DNA of 64,000 bases, taken from assembly GCF_029531655.1 (NCBI RefSeq), contig NZ_JANRMI010000003.1, forward strand, positions 124,001-188,000, in the 5' to 3' direction. Origin of the DNA: Bdellovibrio svalbardensis. Lineage in GTDB: Bacteria; Bdellovibrionota; Bdellovibrionia; Bdellovibrionales; Bdellovibrionaceae. Both the position numbers and the translations under genes were made by a program. This document shows positions 52,795 to 61,487 of this stretch, one piece after another (the first letter of the stretch is position 1; the number at the start of each line of letters is the position of its first letter). The notes beneath the pieces are model-generated. The model had not been told where the DNA came from, ran no database searches, and worked only from the letters and a program-made list of their open reading frames with translations.

Positions 52795-52929
52795 GAGTCA
52801 GCTAGAGGTCCTCTACGTTTCAGTTAAAGCTCATCTGCGATTCGTTGAGGCAATTTACCCTGTATTTTTAGACATTTGCGGCATAAAAACTTGCCCTCCG
52901 GACCGGGCGGCTGTAGGTTCCACGGACTT

Positions 52930-54282
52930 ATGCATTCACAAAAATTTTCCGATCTTCCCCTTATCGAGCCATTACAAAAAGCTGTAGCAGAATCCGGGTA
53001 CACCACACCGACTCCGATTCAGATCCAATCCATCCCTCACCTTCTTGAAGGCCGCGACCTTTTGGGTTGTGCGCAAACTGGGACTGGAAAGACTGCTGCT
53101 TTTGCACTGCCTATTCTTCAAAACCTTTACAAAAATCATCGCCGTCCGGAGCCAAAGCATCCTCGCGCTTTGATTCTTTCTCCAACTCGCGAATTGACGA
53201 TTCAAATTTACGACAGCTTTAAGACCTATGGAAAACACCTTCGTCTTAAGTACTCTGTCGTTTTTGGTGGCGTCAGCCAAGGTCCACAAACCAAAGAGCT
53301 TGCCGCGGGTGTGGATGTTCTTATCGCAACTCCGGGTCGTTTGTTGGATTTGATCAATCAAAAGTACGTCAGCCTGAACAAACTTGAGATTTTCGTTTTG
53401 GATGAAGCCGATCGCATGTTGGACATGGGCTTCCTTCCAGACATTCGCAAAGTTGTGAATATGCTACCAAAGCAACGTCAGAACTTGTTCTTCTCTGCGA
53501 CGATGCCGAAAGACATCCAAAAGCTGGCGGACTCTCTTTTAACGGATCCTGTAAAAGTGGAAGTGACACCCGTTGCTTCGACGGCAGAGATGATTGAACA
53601 GTCTGTGATGTTCGTAGACCGCAGTAAAAAACGTGATTTGCTTCGCGATCTTTTGAAAGATAAATCTTTCGAACGCGTGATTGTATTCACCCGCACAAAA
53701 CACGGGGCCAACCGAGTTGTTGAAGGCTTGGTAAAAACCGGTGTTCCCGCGGAAGCCATTCACGGCAATAAGTCTCAAAATGCCCGTCAAAGAGCCTTGG
53801 AAAACCTTCGTGAAGGACGCATTCGCGTGCTTGTCGCAACTGACATTGCAGCACGTGGTATCGACATCGACAACATCACTCATGTTATCAATTTCGAACT
53901 TCCCCATGAGACTGAAAGTTACGTGCATCGTATCGGCCGTACCGCTCGTGCTGGCGCCCAAGGTATTGCGATCTCTTTCTGTGACGCTGAAGAAAAATCT
54001 TTCCTTCGCGATATTGAAAAACTGATCGGCAAACAAATTCCACTCATTAAAACTCACCCACATCACTCTGAAGAAGTGGATAAGGCTTCGCTGGTATCCA
54101 AAGGCAAAGCGAAGGCGATTATTGAAGGGCGCGGCGAACGTGATCACAAAGGCGGAGGCGGACTTAAAAAACGCCGTCGTCTGAATCCTCGCAAGAAACC
54201 ACCGACGTTTGAAAAAGCAGCAAAAGGTGGTGGTGCGAAACCCGCTCCTCACAACTCTGGTAAAAACGCAGGTAAAAGATAA
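52930..54282 (+). CDS. DEAD-box RNA helicase, RhlE-like
   Basis: A 450-residue ATP-dependent RNA helicase: Q motif ([13 protein letters not shown]), motif [27 protein letters not shown] ([13 protein letters not shown]), SAT, and [10 protein letters not shown]. The C-terminal tail (about 395-450) is rich in Lys, Arg and Gly as in RhlE proteins that act in ribosome assembly and RNA decay. The ATG at 52930 gives the typical N-terminus. Its stop overlaps the hflX ATG by one base (TAATG), indicating translational coupling. Confidence 0.92.
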   Translation: MHSQKFSDLPLIEPLQKAVAESGYTTPTPIQIQSIPHLLEGRDLLGCAQTGTGKTAAFALPILQNLYKNHRRPEPKHPRALILSPTRELTIQIYDSFKTYGKHLRLKYSVVFGGVSQGPQTKELAAGVDVLIATPGRLLDLINQKYVSLNKLEIFVLDEADRMLDMGFLPDIRKVVNMLPKQRQNLFFSATMPKDIQKLADSLLTDPVKVEVTPVASTAEMIEQSVMFVDRSKKRDLLRDLLKDKSFERVIVFTRTKHGANRVVEGLVKTGVPAEAIHGNKSQNARQRALENLREGRIRVLVATDIAARGIDIDNITHVINFELPHETESYVHRIGRTARAGAQGIAISFCDAEEKSFLRDIEKLIGKQIPLIKTHPHHSEEVDKASLVSKGKAKAIIEGRGERDHKGGGGLKKRRRLNPRKKPPTFEKAAKGGGAKPAPHNSGKNAGKR

Positions 54283-55739
54283 TGAACATGCATTCGACTG
54301 AAACTAAAATCCAAAAGGCCGTTCTGGTGGGAATTCAACTTCCTCGCACCTCCGATCAAGAACGTGAAAGCTCACTTGATGAACTTTCACGCCTGGTGAC
54401 TACTTTGGGGTTTGAAGTCATCGGTCGAACTTCCCAACGTCGTTCATCGACCAAGGGTGCAACAGTCCTGGGTGATGGTAAACTCTTGGAGCTTGCCAAA
54501 TGGACGGGCGGAACCGGCGTGATCGGTCCCATGATCGTCAAAAAGAAGCACAAGGCCTCTTTAAGACTGGATTGGAAAAAAGGTGGCAATGACGAAGAAG
54601 AGGAAGGTTCTACCGAGTCTTCTTTGCCAGACTTCCTGGAAGAGGAAGAGTTTGTCTTTGAACCTGAGGACTCTGTCGAGGAAGAAAACCCTCTGGAGCG
54701 CGCAGACGTCGTTATTTTTGACTGTGATCTTTCACCATCCCAATTGCGCAATGTTGAAAGTGCCACCGGCGCCTCTGTTTTGGATCGCACAGGTGTGATC
54801 ATCGAAATTTTCAGCCGTCATGCGCGCACTCGTGCCGCTCGTCTGCAAGTTGAGATTGCACGCTTAACTTACGTTGCTCCTCGCATGCGCGAAACCGGAG
54901 CTTCTGACGATCGCCAAGGTGGTGGTGGTAAAGGGGCCGGTGAAACCAGCATTGAATTGGATCGCCGTAAGATTCGCGACCGTATTAAAGAATTAAAAAA
55001 TGAACTTGAAGCCATTGGCCAAGAGCACCTGACTCGCCGATCACGTCGTGATCAAGAGCTTTGCGTCGCTCTTGTTGGCTACACCAATGCTGGTAAGTCC
55101 TCGTTGATGCGTGCCATGACTGGCAGCGAAGTTTTGGTTGCTGATAAGCTGTTTGCAACATTGGACACCACGGTTCGCGCTATTCAGCCCGAAACACAGC
55201 CAAAAATTTTGCTTTCTGATACTGTCGGCTTCATCAAAAAACTTCCCCATGACCTCGTGGCTTCTTTTAAATCGACCCTGGATGAAGCTCTCAATGCTTC
55301 GTTGCTCCTGTATGTCGTGGACGCGGCGGACCCTTCATTCCGTTCACAGCTTGAAGTAACCAAAACGACTTTGGCTGAAGTGGGAGTTAAAGATACTCCG
55401 ACTATGCTAATTTTGAATAAGCGTGACCGTCTCACAGAGGAAGAGTCCGAAGCTTTGCGCCAGGAATTCCCTGAAGCAATCCAGCTTTCCACTCGCGATC
55501 CTCAGGATATTCATGATTTGCGCGAACGAATGATTAAATTCTTCGAACAATCCATGGTTGAAGAAGACGTTATGGTTCCTTATTCCATCCAAGGAATCAT
55601 CGGTGATCTTCGCGCTCGCGTAAAAGTTTTGGCAGAAGAATACGACGGGTCTGGTGTTAAAATCCGTGCACGCGGAAGTGCTGAAGATTTCGCTAGAATT
55701 CGCAGCAAAATCAAGCAGGCGATTTACGACAAAGAATGA
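54282..55739 (+). CDS. hflX: Ribosome-associated GTPase HflX
   Basis: A 485-residue GTPase that splits stalled or heat-damaged ribosomes. The N-terminal HflX domain is visible (VLGDGKLLELAK, VIFDCDLSPSQLRNVESATG, IIEIFSRHARTRAARLQVEIARL), then the G domain: GYTNAGKSSLMRAM (P-loop), LDTTVRAI, DTVGFI, and NKRD. An acidic insert (about residues 100-145, DEEEEGS...EEEEFVF...) interrupts the N-terminal domain and is absent from E. coli HflX. It is coupled to the upstream helicase gene. Confidence 0.93.
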   Translation: MNMHSTETKIQKAVLVGIQLPRTSDQERESSLDELSRLVTTLGFEVIGRTSQRRSSTKGATVLGDGKLLELAKWTGGTGVIGPMIVKKKHKASLRLDWKKGGNDEEEEGSTESSLPDFLEEEEFVFEPEDSVEEENPLERADVVIFDCDLSPSQLRNVESATGASVLDRTGVIIEIFSRHARTRAARLQVEIARLTYVAPRMRETGASDDRQGGGGKGAGETSIELDRRKIRDRIKELKNELEAIGQEHLTRRSRRDQELCVALVGYTNAGKSSLMRAMTGSEVLVADKLFATLDTTVRAIQPETQPKILLSDTVGFIKKLPHDLVASFKSTLDEALNASLLLYVVDAADPSFRSQLEVTKTTLAEVGVKDTPTMLILNKRDRLTEEESEALRQEFPEAIQLSTRDPQDIHDLRERMIKFFEQSMVEEDVMVPYSIQGIIGDLRARVKVLAEEYDGSGVKIRARGSAEDFARIRSKIKQAIYDKE

Positions 55740-55766
55740 AAATGCCGTAATGAGAAACCGGTAACT

Positions 55767-55800
55767 GGACGCTCAGTTTCTGTTCTAAGAAACTGCGTCC
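55767..55800 (+). promoter_or_regulatory. Hairpin abutting the start codon of the lipase-like gene
   Basis: GGACGC-(TC)-AGTTTCT / AGAAACT-GCGTCC with a six-base loop (55782-55787), ending one base before the ATG at 55802. No T-run follows and no ribosome binding site is visible, so the hairpin occupies the place where one would be. Confidence 0.5.
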
Positions 55801-55801
55801 A

Positions 55802-56800
55802 ATGAAAAACGCAACCAGCTTTCCATTAACGGCTTTAGTCTCCACTCTGGGATTTGTTCTCGCTCCCCCAGTTCACGCAAAAAACATCAAAGAGATCAGT
55901 CGCAGCGCGGAACGCCGACTTTTAGGTCCTCACTATGAGGGTCGCCTCGTCCCTGTCGAAACAGATTTGTCACAGGGATCCAAGGAGTTGGCTGATGCAG
56001 AACCCCTCATCTTCGTTCACGGGATGTCAGGCTCTGCACAAAACTTTGCACAACTTGTTCCGGCTGTTTCGAAATTTTCGCAATATCAACTTTTCTATTT
56101 TGCCTATGACGATCTTCATCGATCGCTCAAGAGGTCCGCTCTGGAACTCGCGGTTTCATTGCGCCAGCTGCGCGCCCCCCGTATCACCGTAATTGCTCAT
56201 AGCATGGGAGGCTTGGTCACCCGGGAAGCGCTAAATTTGCTGGCCCAGACACATCCTGCAGAACTTCTTCCCGAAATCCATGTCATCGCCATCGATTCAC
56301 CTTGGCACGGTGGCAGCTCTAAGAACTGCGATCTGAAAGGTTCGCGGATCGATAATTTCATCGAACTCTTTTTACCAGCGGCCGTGGCCGACATGAGAAC
56401 TTGTTCTGATTTTCTAAAGAATCTTTATGCCACAAAACTTCCTGGGAAACTTTCGACAACTTTATTCTTTGCGGAAGAAGGCGATCAAGCCTGGGATTAT
56501 TCGGAAGGTCCTATCAAAGGTCTTCCACAAAAAATTGCGGATTATATTTCAACCGGTAAAGCGGTGACTGGAACTTTGGCGGAACTCTATTTCTGGGACG
56601 CCTTACGTTCGTCATCTCAGTATTCCTATTTTGAAGTGAGTTTGCACACCTTGCAGAAAGAAACGCCTCTCTCGGCTGCCTTGGTGACCAAGGAACTGCA
56701 AACTTACTTTCCACGCCTTCCTGGGGATCACACCAGTGTCTTAGCATCTCACCCAAAAAGAAAAATGGATCTGCCCAAATACCTGGAGCAGATCCTATAG
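55802..56800 (+). CDS. Exported lipase/esterase-like alpha/beta hydrolase
   Basis: A 332-residue protein with a signal peptide (about 1-26, ending VHA). The alpha/beta-hydrolase core includes the oxyanion turn IFVHGMSGSAQNF and the nucleophile elbow AHSMGG (near residue 135), typical of triacylglycerol lipases and PGAP1-like proteins; AIDSPWHGG follows. A candidate catalytic histidine lies in GDHTSVLASHP near the end. Substrate unknown. It starts 62 bases after hflX, with a strong hairpin and no ribosome binding site before the ATG. Confidence 0.82.
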   Translation: MKNATSFPLTALVSTLGFVLAPPVHAKNIKEISRSAERRLLGPHYEGRLVPVETDLSQGSKELADAEPLIFVHGMSGSAQNFAQLVPAVSKFSQYQLFYFAYDDLHRSLKRSALELAVSLRQLRAPRITVIAHSMGGLVTREALNLLAQTHPAELLPEIHVIAIDSPWHGGSSKNCDLKGSRIDNFIELFLPAAVADMRTCSDFLKNLYATKLPGKLSTTLFFAEEGDQAWDYSEGPIKGLPQKIADYISTGKAVTGTLAELYFWDALRSSSQYSYFEVSLHTLQKETPLSAALVTKELQTYFPRLPGDHTSVLASHPKRKMDLPKYLEQIL

Positions 56801-56814
56801 AGGCTGATTTAGGA

Positions 56815-57081
56815 CTATTCTCCCGTGGTGACCAAGCGGACCGAGATATCACTTGTGCGAGTGGTATCTGCCTTCTGCATTTTCACCCAAGAACCATGGT
56901 AAGACTGAGCCACCTCACTGTTCGGAATTTGCTCTAAAACTTTTTGATGCAGGGACTTCTCGTCCATGGAAGCCCTCTCAATCAAGCCGTTTAAGTTACC
57001 TACTGCCGCCATTGTCACCGACGACACCAGGACAATTAATAAAGCCGACATCACTGCGATTTGTACTCTGAAGAAGCGCAT
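56815..57081 (-). CDS. Small single-pass membrane or exported protein
   Basis: An 88-residue protein whose N-terminus (MRFFRVQIAVMSALLIVLVS, through VTMAA) is either a signal peptide or a membrane anchor; the rest is short and polar (LNGLIERASMDEKSLHQKVL...). The start at 57081 is chosen because GGGAGGG stands five bases before it. It converges with the lipase-like gene 15 bases away without an obvious terminator. Unknown function. Confidence 0.6.
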   Translation of the reverse strand: MRFFRVQIAVMSALLIVLVSSVTMAAVGNLNGLIERASMDEKSLHQKVLEQIPNSEVAQSYHGSWVKMQKADTTRTSDISVRLVTTGE

Positions 57082-57279
57082 CCTTGCCCTCCCTTTTCCA
57101 TAAGACACCCTTGGAATTGTTTCGGTTAACTTGCTGGACCAAAGTTTGTTTCTAAATTTAGACAGCCACTGCCAAAAACAGTCTCTGTTTCATATTGAGA
57201 CGCTCTTTAGTTCTTCATCTGCAAGCAATGCTTTCTGAGCCCCCTGGCAAAGGCACTTATCTTGAATATCTGATTTATC

Positions 57280-58311
57280 GTGAACAGATTCATCGTGGTC
57301 GCCCTATTCTTAATGCAATTGATAGCTTCAGTGAGCTTCGCTGAAGACTTGCGACTTTTTGAATGGTCTCCCGGAAACACTCTGGCTCCGCTGATCCTGC
57401 CTGTTCGAGCTACTGAAACCCCGGAACAAGCCGCGCAAAGATATCTGAATGGTCTTTCCAAGAATTCTGATTTGATGGAGCTTTTTCAAGGTCAACTTCC
57501 TGACATTTCACTGCAGGGATTTAAACCCTTAAGCGATGAGACCCGTGAGTCGCGAGCTTTGATGATCGCCAACCTCCCCAAGGACTACACTCGCAATTCA
57601 CAGCGTGTCAGTAACTTTAAGACGATCTTTCAAAAAGGCGGTCAAAAGTCTTTCATTCTGCCTATCAATGCAAATTTGGGTTTGAGCTTAAATGAAACAC
57701 GGGATCTATTTAGAATGATCGCCGAGCACTTCCCCTTGCTGGTCGCCATGGGCGGCGACGATGTGACTCCTGATCTTTATAAGAAAGAAAACATTCACTC
57801 TCGCAATACTATTCCAGCACGCGATAATTTCGAGGTGCAACTGATCAAGTCTTATGTTGCGCAAGAAAAAGGATTTCTGCTGGGAGTTTGCCGAGGTTCG
57901 CAGCTTTCGTCGGTTGCGCTGGGTTATTCATTGATTCAAGATGTTCCCACTCAAGTCGGCGACAAAGTGGCTCATGGAAATGACTGGCATGACATCGAAG
58001 TGGTGAAGACAAAGAATAATCTCTTGGGAAGTCTGTTGACAGAACATTCCCCAGGAGGTTCTGCCAAACTTTACGTCAATTCTCTCCATCATCAATCGGT
58101 CATCTTTAAGGAAGGTGGACCTTTGGAGATCGCGGCCCGAGCCCATGACGGCGTCACCGAAGCGACGGAGTTCAAAAATGGGCGCGGCTTACTTTTACAA
58201 TTTCATCCCGAGCTGATGAACAATTTGCTGGGTCAGAAAATTCTTTGGAACGTATTGCAACAGAAGAACCGCGTGATGCCGGGACGATGCGCTAAAATAT
58301 TTAGCTTATAA
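57280..58311 (+). CDS. Exported class I glutamine-amidotransferase-like (peptidase C26) protein
   Basis: A 343-residue protein with a signal peptide (MNRFIVVALFLMQLIASVSFA). The C26 hydrolase core follows: a glycine-rich MGGDDVTPDLY, the nucleophile in GFLLGVCRGSQLSSVALG, VNSLHHQSV, and the His-Glu pair in LLLQFHPEL. The closest described functions are PuuD-type gamma-glutamyl-GABA hydrolase and gamma-glutamyl hydrolases; the export signal is unusual for PuuD. GTG start with a weak ribosome binding site. Confidence 0.82.
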   Translation: MNRFIVVALFLMQLIASVSFAEDLRLFEWSPGNTLAPLILPVRATETPEQAAQRYLNGLSKNSDLMELFQGQLPDISLQGFKPLSDETRESRALMIANLPKDYTRNSQRVSNFKTIFQKGGQKSFILPINANLGLSLNETRDLFRMIAEHFPLLVAMGGDDVTPDLYKKENIHSRNTIPARDNFEVQLIKSYVAQEKGFLLGVCRGSQLSSVALGYSLIQDVPTQVGDKVAHGNDWHDIEVVKTKNNLLGSLLTEHSPGGSAKLYVNSLHHQSVIFKEGGPLEIAARAHDGVTEATEFKNGRGLLLQFHPELMNNLLGQKILWNVLQQKNRVMPGRCAKIFSL

Positions 58312-58321
58312 AATTCCCATC

Positions 58322-59542
58322 CTAAAGCTTCGCACCTTTTCTTTTCGCGACAAACATCAACAACAAACTCATCAGACATAAGAACGACGCAAAGATATAG
58401 GGCATGCCCGGGTAAATAAATGAACTGCCGGGCACAGTGAATCGCGCAAAAATATCGGTGTAACACAAAGGCCCTATGATCGCAGTCAAACTGGCAATTG
58501 AGATCAAGCTTCCTTGCAACTCCCCTTGTTCCTGCGGAGGCGTATTTTTAGAAATCAGGGATTGCAGTGCAGGACCTGCAATACTGGAAAGCGCATTCAA
58601 AGGCAAAATTGCATACATCATCCAGGCCTGATTGGCGGCACCGAAAAGAAAATACGAAAGAACATTCACCCAGGCGCCGAACTTCAAAGACTTCACCTCA
58701 CCCCATTTAGGGATCACAATTCGGGTCAAGTATCCTTGACCGATTGCAATCATGACACCGACTGCTGACAAAGACAGCCCCACTTGAAAAGGTGTCCAGT
58801 TGAATTTGTACTGGGTGTACAATGTCCAGATGCTTGGATGCGACTGCCCAGCCAGATACAGCAACATATAAACCCAAACCAAAATGCCGATCGCAGAAGG
58901 TTTTAAAATTTTCAGCAAAGAATGAAAGGGATTCAACTTTCCCAGCAAAATCTTGCGACGATGATTCTCAGGCAGGGATTCTGGCAGAATAAAGTATCCA
59001 AACGCAAAGTTCAGAAGATTCAAAACCGCCGCAGCGATAAATGGGGCTTGATAGCTATATTGCCCCAACAATCCACCTAATCCTGGGCCAATGATAAAAC
59101 CCAAACCAAAGGCAGCACCAATCATACCGAAGTTGGCGGAACGATTGGAATCATCAGAAATATCTGCCATGTAAGAGCTGGCAACCGTCATACTGGCTCC
59201 GGTCAAACCAGAAATAACTCTTCCGACAAACATAATTCCCATGGTGGGAGCCAGTGCCATCAAAATATAATCTAAACCGGCTCCCAGCAAAGACACCAAC
59301 AAGACAGGACGTCGCCCATAACGATCCGACAATGAACCCAAAATCGGCGACGCTAAAAATTGCATTAATGCATACACAGAAATGAAATAACCAAAGTAGT
59401 GATTCACAAAAGAAGGATCATGACCAAATCGACGAATAACTTCTGGAAAGACTGGCACTAATAATCCAATCCCCAAAGCATCTAAAAAAATGGTCGCAAA
59501 AATAAATCGTACGCTGGCTGCTTTGTTAAAACTTTTTGTCAT
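58322..59542 (-). CDS. MFS exporter, TetA/TCR-like family
   Basis: A 406-residue protein with 12 predicted membrane segments. The loop 2-3 motif GSLSDRYGRRPVLL is the canonical MFS motif A, and the opening FIFATIFLDALGIGLLVPVFPEVI together with GLGFIIGPGLGGLLG (motif C of drug/H+ antiporters) places it in the TetA/TCR drug-efflux branch. Substrate cannot be predicted; it should not be read as tetracycline resistance. AGGGG precedes the ATG at suitable distance. It converges with the C26 gene 10 bases away. Confidence 0.9.
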   Translation of the reverse strand: MTKSFNKAASVRFIFATIFLDALGIGLLVPVFPEVIRRFGHDPSFVNHYFGYFISVYALMQFLASPILGSLSDRYGRRPVLLVSLLGAGLDYILMALAPTMGIMFVGRVISGLTGASMTVASSYMADISDDSNRSANFGMIGAAFGLGFIIGPGLGGLLGQYSYQAPFIAAAVLNLLNFAFGYFILPESLPENHRRKILLGKLNPFHSLLKILKPSAIGILVWVYMLLYLAGQSHPSIWTLYTQYKFNWTPFQVGLSLSAVGVMIAIGQGYLTRIVIPKWGEVKSLKFGAWVNVLSYFLFGAANQAWMMYAILPLNALSSIAGPALQSLISKNTPPQEQGELQGSLISIASLTAIIGPLCYTDIFARFTVPGSSFIYPGMPYIFASFLCLMSLLLMFVAKRKGAKL

Positions 59543-59626
59543 AATTCGAACCCCTAAAACGAATTCAAGTGTAGACCAGCTAGTGTAGAAAAACTATGAG
59601 GCTTTGCTCTGTTTCCAAAAAAACCT

Positions 59627-60274
59627 GTGCTAACCTTCCGACAGTGGGAGGCGCCTATCTATCACGGTGAACGATTCAACAGTATCAGTCACTTGATCGG
59701 AGCCGTTCTGGCTTTGATCGGCGCCTCTGTCCTGGTCACCCTGGCGACTTTGCAGGGAGATTCCTGGAAAATCATTAGTGTGAGTGTTTACGGCGGAATG
59801 CTGGTTTTGCTTTATACGATCTCGACCCTTTATCACAGCCTGCGTGGACCTGTGAAAAAAATCTTCCAAAAGCTCGATCATATTTCGATCTATCTTTTGA
59901 TTGCAGGAACATACACTCCATTTACTTTGATCACCTTACGAGGTCCCTGGGGTTGGTGGCTTTTCGGAATCAACTGGTCTCTGGCAGCAATTGGTATTCT
60001 CTATGAACTGACTTTATCCCATCGCACACGCACCCCGTCTTTAATCATTTATCTCGTGATGGGCTGGCTGATCGTCGTCGCATTGAAACCACTGACTTCG
60101 CTTCTTCCTGTTCACGGTGTTTTCTGGTTAATTCTAGGTGGATTGTTTTATACTTCTGGAGTTGGGTTCTTTCTTTATGATGAAAAAGTCCGCCACTTTC
60201 ATGGCATCTGGCATTTATTTGTGCTGGGTGGAAGTATCTCACAGTATTTTTGCATTTTATTTTATCTGATTTAG
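59627..60274 (+). CDS. HlyIII/PAQR family membrane protein
   Basis: A 215-residue protein with seven predicted membrane segments. The family signature is present: GERFNSISHLIGA, YTISTLYHSLRGPVKKIFQKLDHISIYLLIAGTYTPF with the conserved His and Asp, and the C-terminal HFHGIWHLFVLGGS with the metal-binding His cluster. These are hemolysin-III-like or adiponectin-receptor-like hydrolases; function in bacteria is uncertain. GTG start without a clear ribosome binding site. A terminator-like hairpin follows. Confidence 0.87.
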   Translation: MLTFRQWEAPIYHGERFNSISHLIGAVLALIGASVLVTLATLQGDSWKIISVSVYGGMLVLLYTISTLYHSLRGPVKKIFQKLDHISIYLLIAGTYTPFTLITLRGPWGWWLFGINWSLAAIGILYELTLSHRTRTPSLIIYLVMGWLIVVALKPLTSLLPVHGVFWLILGGLFYTSGVGFFLYDEKVRHFHGIWHLFVLGGSISQYFCILFYLI

Positions 60275-60347
60275 CAAATTGCCGCGTGGTGAGCTGCAAT
60301 CAAAGCTCTGAGACAGTATCCCGTCGTTCTTGTCACTAAGACCTAAA

Positions 60348-60388
60348 GAAGCTGCCATCAGATCAATGTCTTGTGGCAGCCTCTTTTC
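60348..60388 (+). terminator. Probable terminator of the HlyIII gene
   Basis: GCTGCCA / TGGCAGC arms (60351-60357 and 60374-60380) with a 16-base loop, followed by CTCTTTTC. Confidence 0.55.
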
Positions 60389-60419
60389 TAAATACCTCCG
60401 CTCATGATATCCTTGCTTC

Positions 60420-61019
60420 ATGAGCCGTGAAATCTCTCTCGCCATTAGTTCCCAAAAGCCTGTGGATCTTTCGAAAGATCTGGAGAAGTACGCCTGTGTC
60501 GCGATCATCCTGCGCGGCCCCGTGGACAATCTTGAGATCGGCTTCATACAAAGAGCGGCCAATGACAGTGATCGCTGGGCCGGTCAAATTGCCTTTCCCG
60601 GCGGAAAAAAAGAAGACTCTGACTTCAGCGATCTAGGCGCAGCCTTGCGGGAAACTTTCGAAGAGATCGGTATTGATCTCCTCCCTGAAGAACTGATGGG
60701 TCGCCTGAATGATATTCAAGCACGCAAGCACGGAACGACTTTAGAGTTCTTTATTCGTCCTTTTGTGTTTTATACCGAGCGAGAGTTTACGATTAAATTG
60801 GATCCCGCGGAGGTCGCTGACTTTTTCTGGATTTCATTGAATGAGCTTTTAAATCCCCAGCGTCACATAAATTACGAATTGAAACGTGGAGAGGTTCATG
60901 TCGAGCTTCCGGCGATTTCTCTGGATCGCGATCCTCCACTTTGGGGACTCACCTACATGATGGCGCAAAACCTATTAGATGTACTGAAACAGCAGCAACT
61001 TTTAGAAGCGCAGACTTAA
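60420..61019 (+). CDS. CoA-type Nudix hydrolase (NudL-like)
   Basis: A 199-residue Nudix enzyme. The region DRWAGQIAFPGGKKEDSD followed by AALRETFEEIGID (about 55-87) combines the CoA-pyrophosphatase mark (GQIAFPGG) and the Nudix box, as in NudL/YeaB, which split CoA to 4'-phosphopantetheine and 3',5'-ADP. Normal length for the family. It is the second Nudix gene of the window and is not linked to the MutT-type one. Start by position; no strong ribosome binding site. Confidence 0.85.
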   Translation: MSREISLAISSQKPVDLSKDLEKYACVAIILRGPVDNLEIGFIQRAANDSDRWAGQIAFPGGKKEDSDFSDLGAALRETFEEIGIDLLPEELMGRLNDIQARKHGTTLEFFIRPFVFYTEREFTIKLDPAEVADFFWISLNELLNPQRHINYELKRGEVHVELPAISLDRDPPLWGLTYMMAQNLLDVLKQQQLLEAQT

Positions 61020-61242
61020 CAAATGATCGCTCAAATAACGGGCAGAAATCCCCTCGGGCGTTTCAAGAAGTGACGTTTGAATCTTCCATTGTCACAGTCG
61101 GAGACAGTCGATGAGGAGCGAAGAGATTCCGGTATCTCTGGCCTTCAAATAAATCAGATATTTTCAATTTTTTGCGATTTAGCCCTCAACTATCCAAAGG
61201 TCCAGCCGATAAGTTTGCTACCTATTAAGAAGGAGGCCTTGA
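61020..61242. other. 223-base leader of a very small gene
   Basis: It contains AT-rich stretches (around 61140-61180) suitable for a promoter, and a GAAGGAGGCC ribosome binding site at its end (61230-61239). No convincing -10/-35 pair and no other gene. Confidence 0.45.
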
Positions 61243-61329
61243 ATGGCTAAAAATGTAGTACGTCACGAATACATCTGGAACAAGGAGATTCGTGAATTGT
61301 TAACTCGGATTGAGACGGGTCCGCCTTAA
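61243..61329 (+). CDS. 28-codon small protein gene with a strong ribosome binding site
   Basis: Encodes MAKNVVRHEYIWNKEIRELL followed by TRIETGPP, a basic, helix-forming 28-residue peptide without a signal sequence or cysteines. GAAGGAGG stands about seven bases before the ATG and an intrinsic terminator begins about 33 bases after the stop, so the unit is a complete, stand-alone gene. The EYIW...KEIRELL part is amphipathic. It is not a leader peptide of the following gene, which is on the other strand. Function unknown. Confidence 0.6.
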   Translation: MAKNVVRHEYIWNKEIRELLTRIETGPP

Positions 61330-61361
61330 CTACATTCCAATAATTTTTTGGTGTTTAAAAT

Positions 61362-61396
61362 AAAAAAACCAGAGCGAATAGGCGCCCTGGTTTTTT
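61362..61396 (+). terminator. Intrinsic terminator of the 28-codon gene
   Basis: AAAAAACCAG / CTGGTTTTTT arms with an inner GCG / CGC pair set around AATAGG, ending in the T-run. Confidence 0.88.
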
Positions 61397-61402
61397 GCTT
61401 TT

Positions 61403-61478
61403 GGTACGGACTTTCTTTTGGTAGAGAAAGCGCGGTACGGCAGTAACGCGATTGCGCTACCAAAAGTAAGTCCGTACC
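61403..61478. repeat. 76-base inverted repeat with 22-base arms
   Basis: Arms GGTACGGACTT-T-CTTTTGGTAG (61403-61424) and CTACCAAAAG-T-AAGTCCGTACC (61457-61478), pairing everywhere except one T/T position. The 32-base middle repeats GGTACGG (61434-61440). It lies between the small gene's terminator and the end of the following minus-strand gene. REP-like or a regulatory RNA hairpin. Confidence 0.75.
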
Positions 61479-61487
61479 TTTTCTTTG

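Noticed and set aside
53539-54252. 237-codon minus-strand reading frame
   Set aside because: Antisense to the helicase gene; the frame is open only because of the codon pattern of the real gene.
58322-59542. Tetracycline resistance gene
   Set aside because: It belongs to the same MFS branch but has no sign of transfer or a TetR partner, so a specific drug cannot be claimed.
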